64,000 bases of DNA, from assembly GCA_028284905.1 (NCBI GenBank), contig JANQQU010000086.1, forward strand, positions 39,788 through 103,787. Reading direction: 5' to 3'. The notes beneath the pieces were generated by a model. The model worked only from the letters and a program-made list of their open reading frames with translations. It was not told where the DNA came from and did no database searches. The stretch comes from Calditrichia bacterium (lineage in GTDB: Bacteria > Calditrichota > Calditrichia > RBG-13-44-9 > J075). Shown here in pieces: positions 36,149-45,362 of this stretch; the stretch's first letter is position 1; every line of letters begins with the position of its first letter. Both the position numbers and the translations under genes were made by a program.

Positions 36149-39100
36149 TTATTTTTCGTCGTTTTTGTTCGTTAAATAGTTGATCAGATTGCTCAATAGT
36201 TTCGCAGCGATCGGATCTTTCGGTGAAGCATTCAACATCATTTCGCTGGCGATAATTTTCCCTTTTCCGATGTTTATTTCCAATAGGGGCGAACCACTCA
36301 TTTCCGGTAGTTGCTCTGCGGGATTCCCCAGGTAAACATGCGGGCGCAGATAGGTTGCCAGCTGCTCAATGCCGTTCTGATGCTTCAGGCGAAAAGAGCG
36401 CCGGCAGGCCAGCGGGGTTTCCCGACCATCCGCTTGCCACCAGCTCAATTCCAGCGGAGCGATATCGTTAAAAACTGGAGACTCCGGAATACGCATGTTG
36501 ACCACCCGGCCGGTGCGTTCATAGAGCGAAGCAATCGTTTCCGGCAGCAGCCATTGCAAATGTTTGCCGGGGTGAATCAATAATACATTGGTGCCGTTCA
36601 CGGCAATATTTCGGACATCCTCCCAGTTGTAAGGAACTTCCCCATCGGTATCAAGATTAGCAACAATCAATAAATCCAGCGCTTGCAGGCGGATGGCTGT
36701 CAGGTCTTTCAACGAAATAATTTTAGCACCGATTTTCGCTAATGCCGGTAGGGATGCACCGCTTAAATCAAAAACGCCGATTTGTGGTGATGAAGGATGC
36801 TTTTCACCCATCGCCCATTCAGGCGAAGTGATAAGAATGTCATATTGATTTTGAGATAAGTCGACATCATTCCGGGTAAGCGTGAGGCGCAGTTGACAAT
36901 GGCTTTTTGCCGCCGGTAAAGATTGCGGTAGTTTAATATTTGCATTAAACCAATGCCGGTCATAATGGGGGACGATCGGTGTTTTGATTTCTCCGGAAGT
37001 GAGTACTTGGTCATTATGGAAAATTTCCCAATGTAAATTGGCCGGCGCTAAATCTTTGCCATCCACAGCGTTATTGACAATGCAGATGCGCGGGGAAATA
37101 ACTTCATTACTATAAAAATGGCGTCCAAACAGTTCCGCGCTTAACAAAATCGGTTGCAGGGCATGATACATCTCTTTCGCAGCAGGGTAGGGGAAGAGGC
37201 GATCGGCTTCAAAAATATTGCCATACCAGCAGAGGTTGGCAAAGAGCAATGCGCCGGCGGTTTCCGGACTGCTGCGGCGGATAACTTCCGTGAGTTCCTT
37301 GGTTAAAAAGGCATGACGCTTCAGGAAAAAGCGGGGATCTTTATCCTCATATGCCCAGTCACCCACCCAGGCCTGGGGAACGTAATGGCCAAAAAGATAT
37401 TTCCGGGTGGGATGCCCGGTGTCGTTATTCGGATAGCCGGTGGAAGTTTCCTGACTAAAAAATGGCCGGTCGGGATTTGCCCCGGGGGACCAGTAAATAC
37501 GTTTCGCCCATTCACCGTCCTTAAACTGAAAAAAATCGCGATTGTACCAACCGGGATAGATGTGCCGGTCATCGATATCACCATCGTCGATGCCATGGGG
37601 TGCGAGCAATTGCTGATAGTCTTCCGGTACACGACTGTAGCCGGAATCTCCACAAATAGGGCGGAAGGGATCAATGCTGCGGATCGCCTTAATCACCTCG
37701 GAAAGGAATCGCCATTTTTCCAGGCGCATCTCCGGCGGTTTGTTATGATTAAACATAGTGAAATACATCTCGTTGTTTATCGTCCAAAGCAACAGCGAGG
37801 GGTGATTGCGGTATTTTTTTACCAGGGAGAGCATCTCTTCCCGCCAGATTTCCAGCAATTCCCGCGAGGGAATTTTGTCAATCATCAGCCAGGGCCAGGA
37901 GCCTTCATAGCTGACGCCAACCCCCTGATGGTCGGCCGCATCCATCCAGGCGCGGGTAAAGGGGCTGCCATGGCTTCGGGTGATCATCTGGTTGTCATCA
38001 TGCATCTGTTTCATAAACTTGTCGGCTAACTGCTTATCATTCGGAGCGATGCCGCAGGGGGGATGATTGGCGCCGCGCAACCAATAGGGATGCCCATTGA
38101 GATAGAATTTGTTGCCCTTAACTTCGAATGTGCGGAATCCTATGGTTGTTTCCCGGGTATCGAACTGCCGATTATTTTGGTAAAGAAACGTCTTCAGCGT
38201 ATATAAATTCGGCGTTTCCGGGGACCATAGCGCCGGGGAGATGTTTCCGCTGGCGATTGTAATTTGGTTGGTATCGCTGGCTTTTACAGCAATTTTTCTG
38301 CGGGGGGAGCGGTATAATACCGATTGATCCGTAGTGGATATCACTTCTATTTGCGCATCGACAGTCTGATCCGTTTGAGCATTGCTGGCGATTGTAATTT
38401 CGAAATCGCCGCCCTGCATATTGACTTTCGCGTAAACATCCTCAATGTAGATTGGATCGACGATACGCAGCGTTACCGGTTGCCAGATGCCGCCTTCGTC
38501 ACCCTGAAACATGCCGTGCGGTAACGAATTGAGCATGTCGTTGGTGATGTCGACAGATACAGCCCGGCCAACGATTTTATCCGCATCGGCCTGGCGCTCG
38601 AACTTCCGCACCTGCACATGGACGGCAATTAAATTTTCTCCTGGCTTCAGCGCTGTGGTGATATCGATTTCAAAATCACCAAACATCCCGATATGGCCAT
38701 CGATGTGCTGGCCGTTTACCCAAACATCGGCGACTTTCGAAACAGCTTCGAAATAGAGTTTGAAGCGCTTGTCGCCAAGATCATTCGGTAAAGTCAGCCA
38801 ATGTCGATACCAGCCGCTGGTTGTTTTTTTGTAATCAAAAGTGTAGTTTTTACAACGACTTAATTCTTTCTCCCGATAGTTATCGGAAACCCCGCTGCCC
38901 CGATGCGGGAATTTGGAATCCTGCAGATGCAGCCAATTACGCACCGGGTTCCAAAAAGCCGGTACCGGAAGAATATGCCAGGAATTATCGGAGAGGGAGG
39001 GCTGTCCCGGTTGATCGGATGCTGCGATCTCGTAGTCCGGTTTAAAGAGCCAATTTCCGTCCAGAGAAACGTCACTGCGGCCCGCGGAAATATCCGGAAT

Positions 39101-39802
39101 TTTCACAGCTTGGTAAGCAGATCGTTGAAGCTGCCGCTTCTCTTCGGTTTCCTCGCCAGAAAGATCACCGGACAAAGGCTGCATTTCTTTTAACTTGGGA
39201 AATTCGGTTTCCGGCAAATTGCGAATGGATAGCTCCTTAAATTCGCATTCGATCCAACCGCCCCCTAAAACGACAGCGCCGGTATTCAGCGGTTGCTTGT
39301 CGGATACCGCAATCCGAGGATATTCCTCCTCGTTTAAATAGATATGAATATTGCCATCCCAAATAACGACCCGAAACTGATACCATTTTCCCGGCTCCGG
39401 ATGAAAATCCAGCGATGCCAGGGCAAGCATTTTGTTGGCGCCATTGGGTGCGTAGCGGCAGAGGTAAAGATCGTCGCTATTGCCGCCTCGTAAACCAAGC
39501 GCATAGCGGGTTTCCCGATCGGAAAAATGAAAGCCGGACCAGATTTGCACATGTTCAGCATCAGCTGCCGATCGGGCCTGAAAACGGATTTCATGGTTTT
39601 GCCAGGTCTGGGATTTCGTGCTAATCAGGCAATCCTTGATTTGCACACTGTTTTTATGAAATGAAACATCGCCCCGCCCGGTAATTTGCCATTGCGCTGG
39701 TTGAAAATTTGGGGAGGTCGCCACGATCTCCTGAGCAACCGACATTAGGCTGGCAGCAATTAAAAGTCCGAGTATGCGTAAGAAAAATTTCGCTTTAATA
39801 AT
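36149..39802 (-). CDS. GH2-family glycoside hydrolase with N-terminal LamG/DUF1080-like domain
   Basis: This very large enzyme is about 1217 residues from the chosen start. A signal peptide (FFLRILGLLIAASLMSVAQ) begins right after an ATT codon at 39802 with a good ribosome-binding site. The only upstream start codons in frame are GTGs inside the repeat (39913, 39904, 39895). Domains in order: a concanavalin-like sandwich resembling DUF1080/LamG (about 170 residues), the GH2 sugar-binding domain (VADVWVNGQHIDGHIGMFG), an Ig-like domain and the TIM barrel. TINNEMYF carries the likely acid/base Glu and FFSQETSTG the likely nucleophile. A C-terminal extension of about 300 residues looks like a glutamine-amidotransferase-like fold (LDLLIVANLDTDGEVPYNWEDV). 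It probably removes beta-galactose, glucuronic acid or a related sugar. Confidence 0.85.
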   Translation of the reverse strand: MIKAKFFLRILGLLIAASLMSVAQEIVATSPNFQPAQWQITGRGDVSFHKNSVQIKDCLISTKSQTWQNHEIRFQARSAADAEHVQIWSGFHFSDRETRYALGLRGGNSDDLYLCRYAPNGANKMLALASLDFHPEPGKWYQFRVVIWDGNIHIYLNEEEYPRIAVSDKQPLNTGAVVLGGGWIECEFKELSIRNLPETEFPKLKEMQPLSGDLSGEETEEKRQLQRSAYQAVKIPDISAGRSDVSLDGNWLFKPDYEIAASDQPGQPSLSDNSWHILPVPAFWNPVRNWLHLQDSKFPHRGSGVSDNYREKELSRCKNYTFDYKKTTSGWYRHWLTLPNDLGDKRFKLYFEAVSKVADVWVNGQHIDGHIGMFGDFEIDITTALKPGENLIAVHVQVRKFERQADADKIVGRAVSVDITNDMLNSLPHGMFQGDEGGIWQPVTLRIVDPIYIEDVYAKVNMQGGDFEITIASNAQTDQTVDAQIEVISTTDQSVLYRSPRRKIAVKASDTNQITIASGNISPALWSPETPNLYTLKTFLYQNNRQFDTRETTIGFRTFEVKGNKFYLNGHPYWLRGANHPPCGIAPNDKQLADKFMKQMHDDNQMITRSHGSPFTRAWMDAADHQGVGVSYEGSWPWLMIDKIPSRELLEIWREEMLSLVKKYRNHPSLLLWTINNEMYFTMFNHNKPPEMRLEKWRFLSEVIKAIRSIDPFRPICGDSGYSRVPEDYQQLLAPHGIDDGDIDDRHIYPGWYNRDFFQFKDGEWAKRIYWSPGANPDRPFFSQETSTGYPNNDTGHPTRKYLFGHYVPQAWVGDWAYEDKDPRFFLKRHAFLTKELTEVIRRSSPETAGALLFANLCWYGNIFEADRLFPYPAAKEMYHALQPILLSAELFGRHFYSNEVISPRICIVNNAVDGKDLAPANLHWEIFHNDQVLTSGEIKTPIVPHYDRHWFNANIKLPQSLPAAKSHCQLRLTLTRNDVDLSQNQYDILITSPEWAMGEKHPSSPQIGVFDLSGASLPALAKIGAKIISLKDLTAIRLQALDLLIVANLDTDGEVPYNWEDVRNIAVNGTNVLLIHPGKHLQWLLPETIASLYERTGRVVNMRIPESPVFNDIAPLELSWWQADGRETPLACRRSFRLKHQNGIEQLATYLRPHVYLGNPAEQLPEMSGSPLLEINIGKGKIIASEMMLNASPKDPIAAKLLSNLINYLTNKNDEK

Positions 39803-39814
39803 GTTGTCCCTCTT
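39803..39814 (-). promoter_or_regulatory. Ribosome-binding site supporting an ATT start for the GH2 gene
   Basis: Read on the - strand, AAGAGGGACAAC precedes ATT. The GAGGG core is five bases from the codon, and the following residues (IIKAKFFLRILGLL) form a proper signal peptide. No ATG, GTG or TTG occurs at a suitable distance. Confidence 0.5.
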
Positions 39815-39822
39815 GTATTTAG

Positions 39823-39958
39823 AGTGCCTAAAGTGATCTAAAGTTGGAAGTGCGCTAAAGTTTAAAGTTAATAAATCATTTTCAACTTTAGGCACTTTAG
39901 GCACTTTAGGCACTTTAGATCACTTCAAACTTTAGATCACTTCAAACTTTAGATCACT
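39823..39958. repeat. CTAAAGTG-type inverted repeat cluster, copy 2
   Basis: This is the longest copy. AGTGCCTAAAGTGATCTAAAG units are followed by inverted CACTTTAGG units in tandem and three CTTTAGATCACTTCAAA-type units. It encodes the stop codon of the second sulfatase (39954-39956) and creates the false N-terminal PKVPKVPKV extension of the GH2 frame. Confidence 0.88.
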
Positions 39959-41876
39959 TAACAATAATCTCATCCACAAATACCCAGGCTTTGCCACCGG
40001 CACCGGGATGCCATTCCGGGCAGCGGCCGACACTTTTGGCGCGAACGCGTAAATAGCGGGTGGTTACATTCTCAAATTCGCTGTGCATTTCACGGATGGC
40101 GCTCCACTCTTCGGTTTCAAAAGCATCGTCAGGAATTTCAGCAATTGTTTGAAAATTTTCTCCGTCATCAGAAATTTCATAAGTGATATATTCGGGCAGA
40201 AATATCCAGGAATAGACGTCTTTCATCAGGCCAATCGTGATACTGTTAATCGGCGTCGCGCTGCCTAAGTCGATGACGGCGAGGAGATCATCTTCTTCGA
40301 ATCCCTGCCAGGAGCCATCGTGAAAATTGGACGTCGCCCGAATGCCATCGACCAATGCATTGTTCCCACCGCCGGTGTATTTCGGACTATAAGGATGCGT
40401 CAATGTTATCGGCTTGCCTAACGCCTGATGTGTCACCTGGCGTTTCTCGGTAATGTAACCGTCGATGAATCCCGGCTTCCGTATTTCGCTGCCGGAAATA
40501 CCTTCGTCGCCAAGTTTCTGCTGCATTTCCGCCGCCAGCTTCGCGAGTCGCCTGGCAACCTCAGGATGCACGTCTTTCACATCAGTAGTTTCGCTAATAT
40601 CATTTTCGAGATCGTAAAGAACTGTATCAGTGCGGGCAATATCGTATGGCACCGGTTTGCCATCCCTTCCGCCTTCCCGGCCGCTTAAGGTTGTGTAGCT
40701 ATGCGGCAGATGCAGTTTCCACTTGCCACTGCGGAGCGCGTTGAGCCGCTGTCCATAGTAGAAATAGTAGGCTTCCTGCGGGGACTGGGCATTTTCATCA
40801 CCACGCAGTAAGGGTAAGATGCTTTTGCCGTCAATGGGATGATCCGGTAATGTGGTGCCGGTAATTTCTGCAATGGTGGGGAGGATGTCAATGGTCATCG
40901 CAGGCGTCGAACAAGTGGTTTGCGCAGGAATTTTTCCCGGCCAACGCATCAGCGTCGGTACTCTTTGCCCACCTTCCCAGGCAGTGCCTTTCCCCTCCCG
41001 CAATGGCAGGGCAGAGCCGCCATGGGTGCCATAACTGAGCCAGGGACCGTTATCCGAGGTAAAGATGACCAGAGTGTTATCGTCGATGCCGAGGCGCTGT
41101 AATGTCTCCATCACTTCGCCCACAGACCAGTCGATTTCCATCACAACATCGCCATAAAGCCCCTGCCCGGATTTCCCTTTAAATTTGTCTGATACAAACA
41201 AAGGCACATGCACCATGCTATGAGCGAGATAAAGGAAAAAAGGGCGCTCCTTGTTCTTCTCAATAAACTTAACGGAACGCTCCGTGAACCAGGTGGTAAG
41301 CATCGATTGTTCTTTAAGGGTCTGAATCGTTTCCGTGCCCTCGATTAGCGGCAGCTCCGGATAGAGTCGTTTCGCGGGATGATCCGGCCACATGTCGTTG
41401 GAGTAGGGGAGACCAAAATATTCGTCAAATCCATGACTGGCCGGAAGGAATTTTTCCCGATGCCCGAGATGCCACTTCCCGAAAATTGCCGTGGCATAGT
41501 CCTTCTGCTTTAAAAGTTCTGCGATCGTCACTTCCGCATCATTAAGGCCGTGCCTGGCATGGGGATTGAGTGCGCCAAGAATACTGACCCGATTCGAGTA
41601 ACAGCCGGTGAGCAAGCTGGCCCGGGAAGCGCTGCAGACGGCCTGGCTGACGTAAAAATCGCTGAACTTCATTCCTTCGCTGGCCATCTTGTCGAGGTGG
41701 GGTGTTTGGTAAGATTCTGCGCCAAAACTGCCAATATCCGCATAGCCCATATCATCGATATAGATCAGGACGATATTCGGCAATACGGATGATTGCTGGC
41801 AGTTAAAGAAAAGAAAGCTTAACAAAGCGAATAGCCCGACAAAGATGCACCTTAAGTTTCGTTGAAAAACCTTCAT
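39954..41876 (-). CDS. S1-family sulfatase lipoprotein, second copy
   Basis: This 640-residue enzyme has a lipobox-like FFNC (C26), the metal-binding LIYIDDMGYADIG (D41, D42) and CSASRASLLTG with C81 as the formylglycine precursor. FTSDNGPWLSYGTHGG and KWHLGHREKF support a classical arylsulfatase or N-acetylgalactosamine/glucosamine-sulfatase subfamily. The C-terminal 140 residues (KYTGGGNNALVDGIRA, WQGFEEDDLLAVIDLG, WHPGAGGKAWVFVDEI) match the module of the first sulfatase, although the catalytic domains belong to different subfamilies. The GH2 gene lies between the two. Substrate inferred to be a sulfated glycan. Confidence 0.92.
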   Translation of the reverse strand: MKVFQRNLRCIFVGLFALLSFLFFNCQQSSVLPNIVLIYIDDMGYADIGSFGAESYQTPHLDKMASEGMKFSDFYVSQAVCSASRASLLTGCYSNRVSILGALNPHARHGLNDAEVTIAELLKQKDYATAIFGKWHLGHREKFLPASHGFDEYFGLPYSNDMWPDHPAKRLYPELPLIEGTETIQTLKEQSMLTTWFTERSVKFIEKNKERPFFLYLAHSMVHVPLFVSDKFKGKSGQGLYGDVVMEIDWSVGEVMETLQRLGIDDNTLVIFTSDNGPWLSYGTHGGSALPLREGKGTAWEGGQRVPTLMRWPGKIPAQTTCSTPAMTIDILPTIAEITGTTLPDHPIDGKSILPLLRGDENAQSPQEAYYFYYGQRLNALRSGKWKLHLPHSYTTLSGREGGRDGKPVPYDIARTDTVLYDLENDISETTDVKDVHPEVARRLAKLAAEMQQKLGDEGISGSEIRKPGFIDGYITEKRQVTHQALGKPITLTHPYSPKYTGGGNNALVDGIRATSNFHDGSWQGFEEDDLLAVIDLGSATPINSITIGLMKDVYSWIFLPEYITYEISDDGENFQTIAEIPDDAFETEEWSAIREMHSEFENVTTRYLRVRAKSVGRCPEWHPGAGGKAWVFVDEIIVK

Positions 41877-41916
41877 AAGCCCTCTGCGTCTTTAGTGGGA
41901 TTTTAGTAACAAGCAA

Positions 41917-41966
41917 ATCGTTGTTCGTTGCCCGTTCATCGAACAACAAACAACGAACAACGATTA
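41917..41966. repeat. GTTGTTCG-rich perfect hairpin
   Basis: AATCGTTGTTCGTTG at 41917-41931 is exactly complementary to 41952-41966. The loop also carries GAACAACAAACAACG repeats. It occupies the gap between the GHL10-like gene and the second sulfatase, where the CTAAAGTG repeat is lacking. Confidence 0.8.
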
Positions 41967-41999
41967 TTTAAATATAACCAGTTCTTCTTTCATTGATTC

Positions 42000-43694
42000 T
42001 TACGGCAATGTCGCTTCCCGACGGAATGGCCCTTGCCGCAACGCGTCGATGATTTCTGGCGTTAGCCGGTCATAATTGAATAAGGTTATTCCAGCAACCC
42101 CGGAGGCCTGGGCATTGCTGATTTGCTCCAGCAAAAGCTCCGGGCGAAACCCCATAAAGGGACCGAGGCCAACATAGCCGGGAATGTTATCCGGTAACTT
42201 ATTTGCCAGGTATTGAGACTCCGCCAGGACAGTTTGCGCATCATGAGTGTAGGACATGGTATAGATTTCATCAAGGAATCCATTTTGCAGCCAGTAATCC
42301 CAATTCTGGCATTTACTGGCGATGCTCTCTTCAACTATAGGAAAGACATCTGCCGAGAGTGCCACATCCGGGGCAATTGTATCGACTAATTGTCCGGCTT
42401 TCCCGACAAAACGGTTTACCTTATCAACCCGATAATCATACCATTGCTGCCACTTCTCCGAATGATTTTCTGGCGTTATTTCCAGGGGATCGACAGCATA
42501 TTTTGCCTGGAAATCTGTGCGGCAAGTGTCGCAATAACAATATCCTAATTCCGTCGGAAGGCTGACCGGGTAACGAATATAATCCAATTGCAGGCCATCA
42601 ATCTCATACCTCTTTAAGAGATGTGAGTAAACTTCTAACCAGAAGGTTTGCACTTCCTCCCGCGAAGGACAGAGAAAGTGATAGCCTTTTTCCACCTGCG
42701 AGGGATGCTCCTGCTGGCGAGAGAGTGCCAGCCAATCTGTTTTTGTTGCCACTAATGGAGAACGGTCTTTTCTGCCGACATGATAAACCCAAACCCAGGC
42801 AACCAGTTTGATTTCGTATTTTTTGCACAGGCGAACCAGCTCTGCCAGTGGATCCCAGCCTTGAAAGTCCGGGTGTTGCGGTAAGTCCGGATGTGCATTG
42901 GGGTAGATGGCTGTGCCGCCAAAAATAACTTCCGGGCAAATCGCATTAAATCCGATCTCAGCGTACTGGCGAATGGTAGCTTCCAGCTCGGCCGGTGATT
43001 TTTCCTTGAGGCGATACCAGCAGGCGCGTAATTCGCTGCTACGACTGGGAAAGCTCTGATAGTAAGCAGCACGAGCACTTTCCAGCGCTGCCTCAGCGGA
43101 ATTTTTTGCCGTCGCATCCTGATTCGCTGCGATTGCCTGCTGAGATTTTTCAATCTCTCCCCGTCCGATTTCAATCAGTTGAGAAACCGAATCAGCCGAG
43201 ATCGAAATGTGTAGAATATTTTTATTCAGATTTTCCGCTGCTTGCTGTAGAAGATATTTCGCCTTGGTTAACTGGGTAAGTTCTGTCTCCTGAAAAGTTA
43301 ATGTTTTATCAGATATCGTAACTGTTAACCCGGGATAGAGATGCTCGGATATCCAGCGGGACATCTTTCCATGCGCCGAAAGAACAAAGCCGTTCTCGGG
43401 AATTCGGGAGTTGTTGCCGCCTACATTTCGAATGACATTATTCACGACAATTGCCTCAATTCCATACTTGTTGGTGCCAGTGCTATCGCCGAAACGAGCG
43501 GTATAAACAACCAGCTCGTCGGCACCACGGCCACCGGGAAATTCCCGGTCGATCGGATCGACTTTGTCCGCATTAACCGAAAAATCGGCTTGATTATTTT
43601 CCGTTTCAGATGAGTCGACACAACCTGCGAGGCTGATAAAAATGAGAATACCTATACAGAATCGGGCTGTTTGGCGCATTTTGCTTGCCTTCAT
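42000..43694 (-). CDS. GHL10-type putative glycoside hydrolase lipoprotein
   Basis: This 564-residue lipoprotein (SLAGC, C25) has two parts. The N-terminal 220 residues contain a beta region (VVNNVIRNVGGNN) and a helical stretch. From ELRACWYRL (about 227) a TIM-barrel of the GHL10 (DUF187) type follows, with GFNAICPEVIFGGTAIYPN, KLVAWVWVYHV, YEIDGLQLDYIRYP and YCYCDTCRTDFQ. GHL10 members are predicted glycosidases and often occur in polysaccharide loci. A Cys-rich CYCDTC turn may bind metal. Its neighbours are sulfatases and a sugar dehydrogenase-like protein; the substrate is unknown. Confidence 0.8.
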   Translation of the reverse strand: MKASKMRQTARFCIGILIFISLAGCVDSSETENNQADFSVNADKVDPIDREFPGGRGADELVVYTARFGDSTGTNKYGIEAIVVNNVIRNVGGNNSRIPENGFVLSAHGKMSRWISEHLYPGLTVTISDKTLTFQETELTQLTKAKYLLQQAAENLNKNILHISISADSVSQLIEIGRGEIEKSQQAIAANQDATAKNSAEAALESARAAYYQSFPSRSSELRACWYRLKEKSPAELEATIRQYAEIGFNAICPEVIFGGTAIYPNAHPDLPQHPDFQGWDPLAELVRLCKKYEIKLVAWVWVYHVGRKDRSPLVATKTDWLALSRQQEHPSQVEKGYHFLCPSREEVQTFWLEVYSHLLKRYEIDGLQLDYIRYPVSLPTELGYCYCDTCRTDFQAKYAVDPLEITPENHSEKWQQWYDYRVDKVNRFVGKAGQLVDTIAPDVALSADVFPIVEESIASKCQNWDYWLQNGFLDEIYTMSYTHDAQTVLAESQYLANKLPDNIPGYVGLGPFMGFRPELLLEQISNAQASGVAGITLFNYDRLTPEIIDALRQGPFRREATLP

Positions 43695-43702
43695 TGTTTA
43701 AT

Positions 43703-43778
43703 AAAGTGACTAAAGTGATCTAAAGTGCCTAAAGTGATCTAAAGTTGTTTTTACCTTCAAACTTTAGCTCACTTCAAT
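43703..43778. repeat. CTAAAGTG-type inverted repeat cluster, copy 3
   Basis: AAAGTGACTAAAGTGATCTAAAG units face the inverted CTTCAAACTTTAGCTCACTT units across GTTGTTTTTACC. It ends at the stop codon of the sugar dehydrogenase-like gene. Confidence 0.82.
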
Positions 43779-45260
43779 TCATTTAACCAAAATCATTTTT
43801 CGAATCGCTTCGAAATTTTCGGTGCGAATTTTATAGATGTAAATGCCGCTGGAAAAACGGCTGCCATCGAAAGTAACTTCGTGGCATCCCGGTTGCCGGA
43901 CGTCATTCACCAGTGTCGCGACTGCTTTCCCGCGGGTGTCATATACTTTCAGCTGTACAGTTTGTGCTTCATCCAGCTCGAAATGGATGGTTGTTTTCGG
44001 GTTAAATGGATTCGGATAATTCTGGGAAAGGGTGAATCCCAATGGCCGCTCCCAGGAGGGATTGCCCTGAAAAATACCGTCATCCCCGGTGTAGCGAATC
44101 CGGTAAACATTGGCGTTGGTTAAGCCATTTTCATCGAAGCCATCTTCACCATAAAGATCGGTGAAATAAAGGCCATCCGCCCCGAAAGCGAGGCCAACAA
44201 CAGTGCTGAATTCCTGCCCGCTGTAAATGGTAAAATTTTGAGTGCCGAGTAAAACCCCATCTTCTGAGATGTTAAATACGCCAATGCGTTTTCCACGGGG
44301 GGTATGTCCACGGTGGTAGGTCGGGCCGGACTGCGCCACGAACAGCCTGCCTTGATATCGTTCCGGAAATCCGGCGCCATTGCAAAAATCCATAGCAGTT
44401 GGAGCAACGGTAGGATTCCAGAGGTGAACGGCTCCCGGGCGCATATTAAAAGGCCAGCCATGATTGCCGCCGGCTTCTACCCGGACAATGCGATCGTCGC
44501 TGGTAAAGCCATTATCGGTGATGTAGAGGCGCTCTTCCGGGTAATGCCAGGCGCCGCCAAATGGATTTCGAAATCCTTTCGCATAAACATAGCTGCCGGG
44601 ACGCGGATTATCATCCGGAATGGAGCCATCGAGATTCATTCGCAGGATTTTCCCGCGCAGGTCATTATCATCCTGGGCGGAAAGATCTACGAATGCATCC
44701 CCGACCTGCACGTAGAGCAATTTATCCGGACCGATGGTCAATTGCTGTATCTGGTGCGCATTAGGGGTGGATGGGATGTCGTCAATGATCGTCTTCATAC
44801 GGCTCATTGTTAGCCCGCCATCCTCACTAAACATTCTGACAACTTTGTTCTTGAGTAAATCATTATCCATATAAACCATACTGACAAATAGATCTCCGCT
44901 ACAGGGATCGACAACCAATCCGGTAACGCCGGATTCTCCGCTACCGGGAAAATCGATCACTGGAGAGAAATTCAATAAATTATCTGCAAAGATTCCCACC
45001 TGAAAATTGCGGGAGACAACTTTGACTGTCCCGTACAATTCCGAGATGTAAAAATACGGCGCATCCAGATCGGATAGGGGAGTGGGAACAAAAGCCAGGT
45101 TGACAGGAAGGTAGAGATCGGTGACGACAGCGTCGATCTCAAAATCATTCGGAATAAACCAGGGTGATGATTGTGAGAAGGCTAGATTGTTGAAAGTAAA
45201 AAATAAGATAAAGAGCCAGCTGGCAGCTGGTTGAGAGTTGTTTTGTCGCAGCTTTTTCAC
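43779..45260 (-). CDS. Secreted PQQ-type glucose/sorbosone dehydrogenase-like protein with sorting domain
   Basis: This 493-residue protein has a signal peptide ending near LAFSQ. Residues 30-390 resemble the soluble glucose dehydrogenase/sorbosone dehydrogenase beta-propeller: GESGVTGLVVDP, HQIQQLTIGPDKLLYVQVGD, GKILRMNLDGSIP, KGFRNPFGGAW and EAGGNHGWPFN. Such enzymes oxidise aldoses using PQQ. A C-terminal sorting domain follows (SQNYPNPFNPKTTIHF, SGIYIYKIRT, MILVK), so it is exported and anchored or released by a type IX-like route. Activity on sugars freed by neighbouring glycosidases is plausible but unproven. Confidence 0.85.
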   Translation of the reverse strand: MKKLRQNNSQPAASWLFILFFTFNNLAFSQSSPWFIPNDFEIDAVVTDLYLPVNLAFVPTPLSDLDAPYFYISELYGTVKVVSRNFQVGIFADNLLNFSPVIDFPGSGESGVTGLVVDPCSGDLFVSMVYMDNDLLKNKVVRMFSEDGGLTMSRMKTIIDDIPSTPNAHQIQQLTIGPDKLLYVQVGDAFVDLSAQDDNDLRGKILRMNLDGSIPDDNPRPGSYVYAKGFRNPFGGAWHYPEERLYITDNGFTSDDRIVRVEAGGNHGWPFNMRPGAVHLWNPTVAPTAMDFCNGAGFPERYQGRLFVAQSGPTYHRGHTPRGKRIGVFNISEDGVLLGTQNFTIYSGQEFSTVVGLAFGADGLYFTDLYGEDGFDENGLTNANVYRIRYTGDDGIFQGNPSWERPLGFTLSQNYPNPFNPKTTIHFELDEAQTVQLKVYDTRGKAVATLVNDVRQPGCHEVTFDGSRFSSGIYIYKIRTENFEAIRKMILVK

Positions 45261-45302
45261 GATTGCTCCCGATGGTTACAAATGCTGCACAATAATTTTT
45301 CC

Positions 45303-45334
45303 AAAAAAAACGGGGCTAAGCATGCTTAGCCCCG
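45303..45334 (-). terminator. Rho-independent terminator of the Asp-box protein gene
   Basis: CGGGGCTAAGCA at 45311-45322 pairs with the following 12 bases as a perfect palindrome. On the - strand it is followed by a run of eight T (45303-45310). Confidence 0.9.
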
Positions 45335-45362
45335 ATATAAAAAAGCGTCGCAAGCAAAAAGA

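Noticed and set aside
37313..38029. 238-codon + strand open frame inside the GH2 gene
   Set aside because: The GH2 frame has clear catalytic motifs across this stretch, so the opposite-strand frame is a shadow of coding bias.
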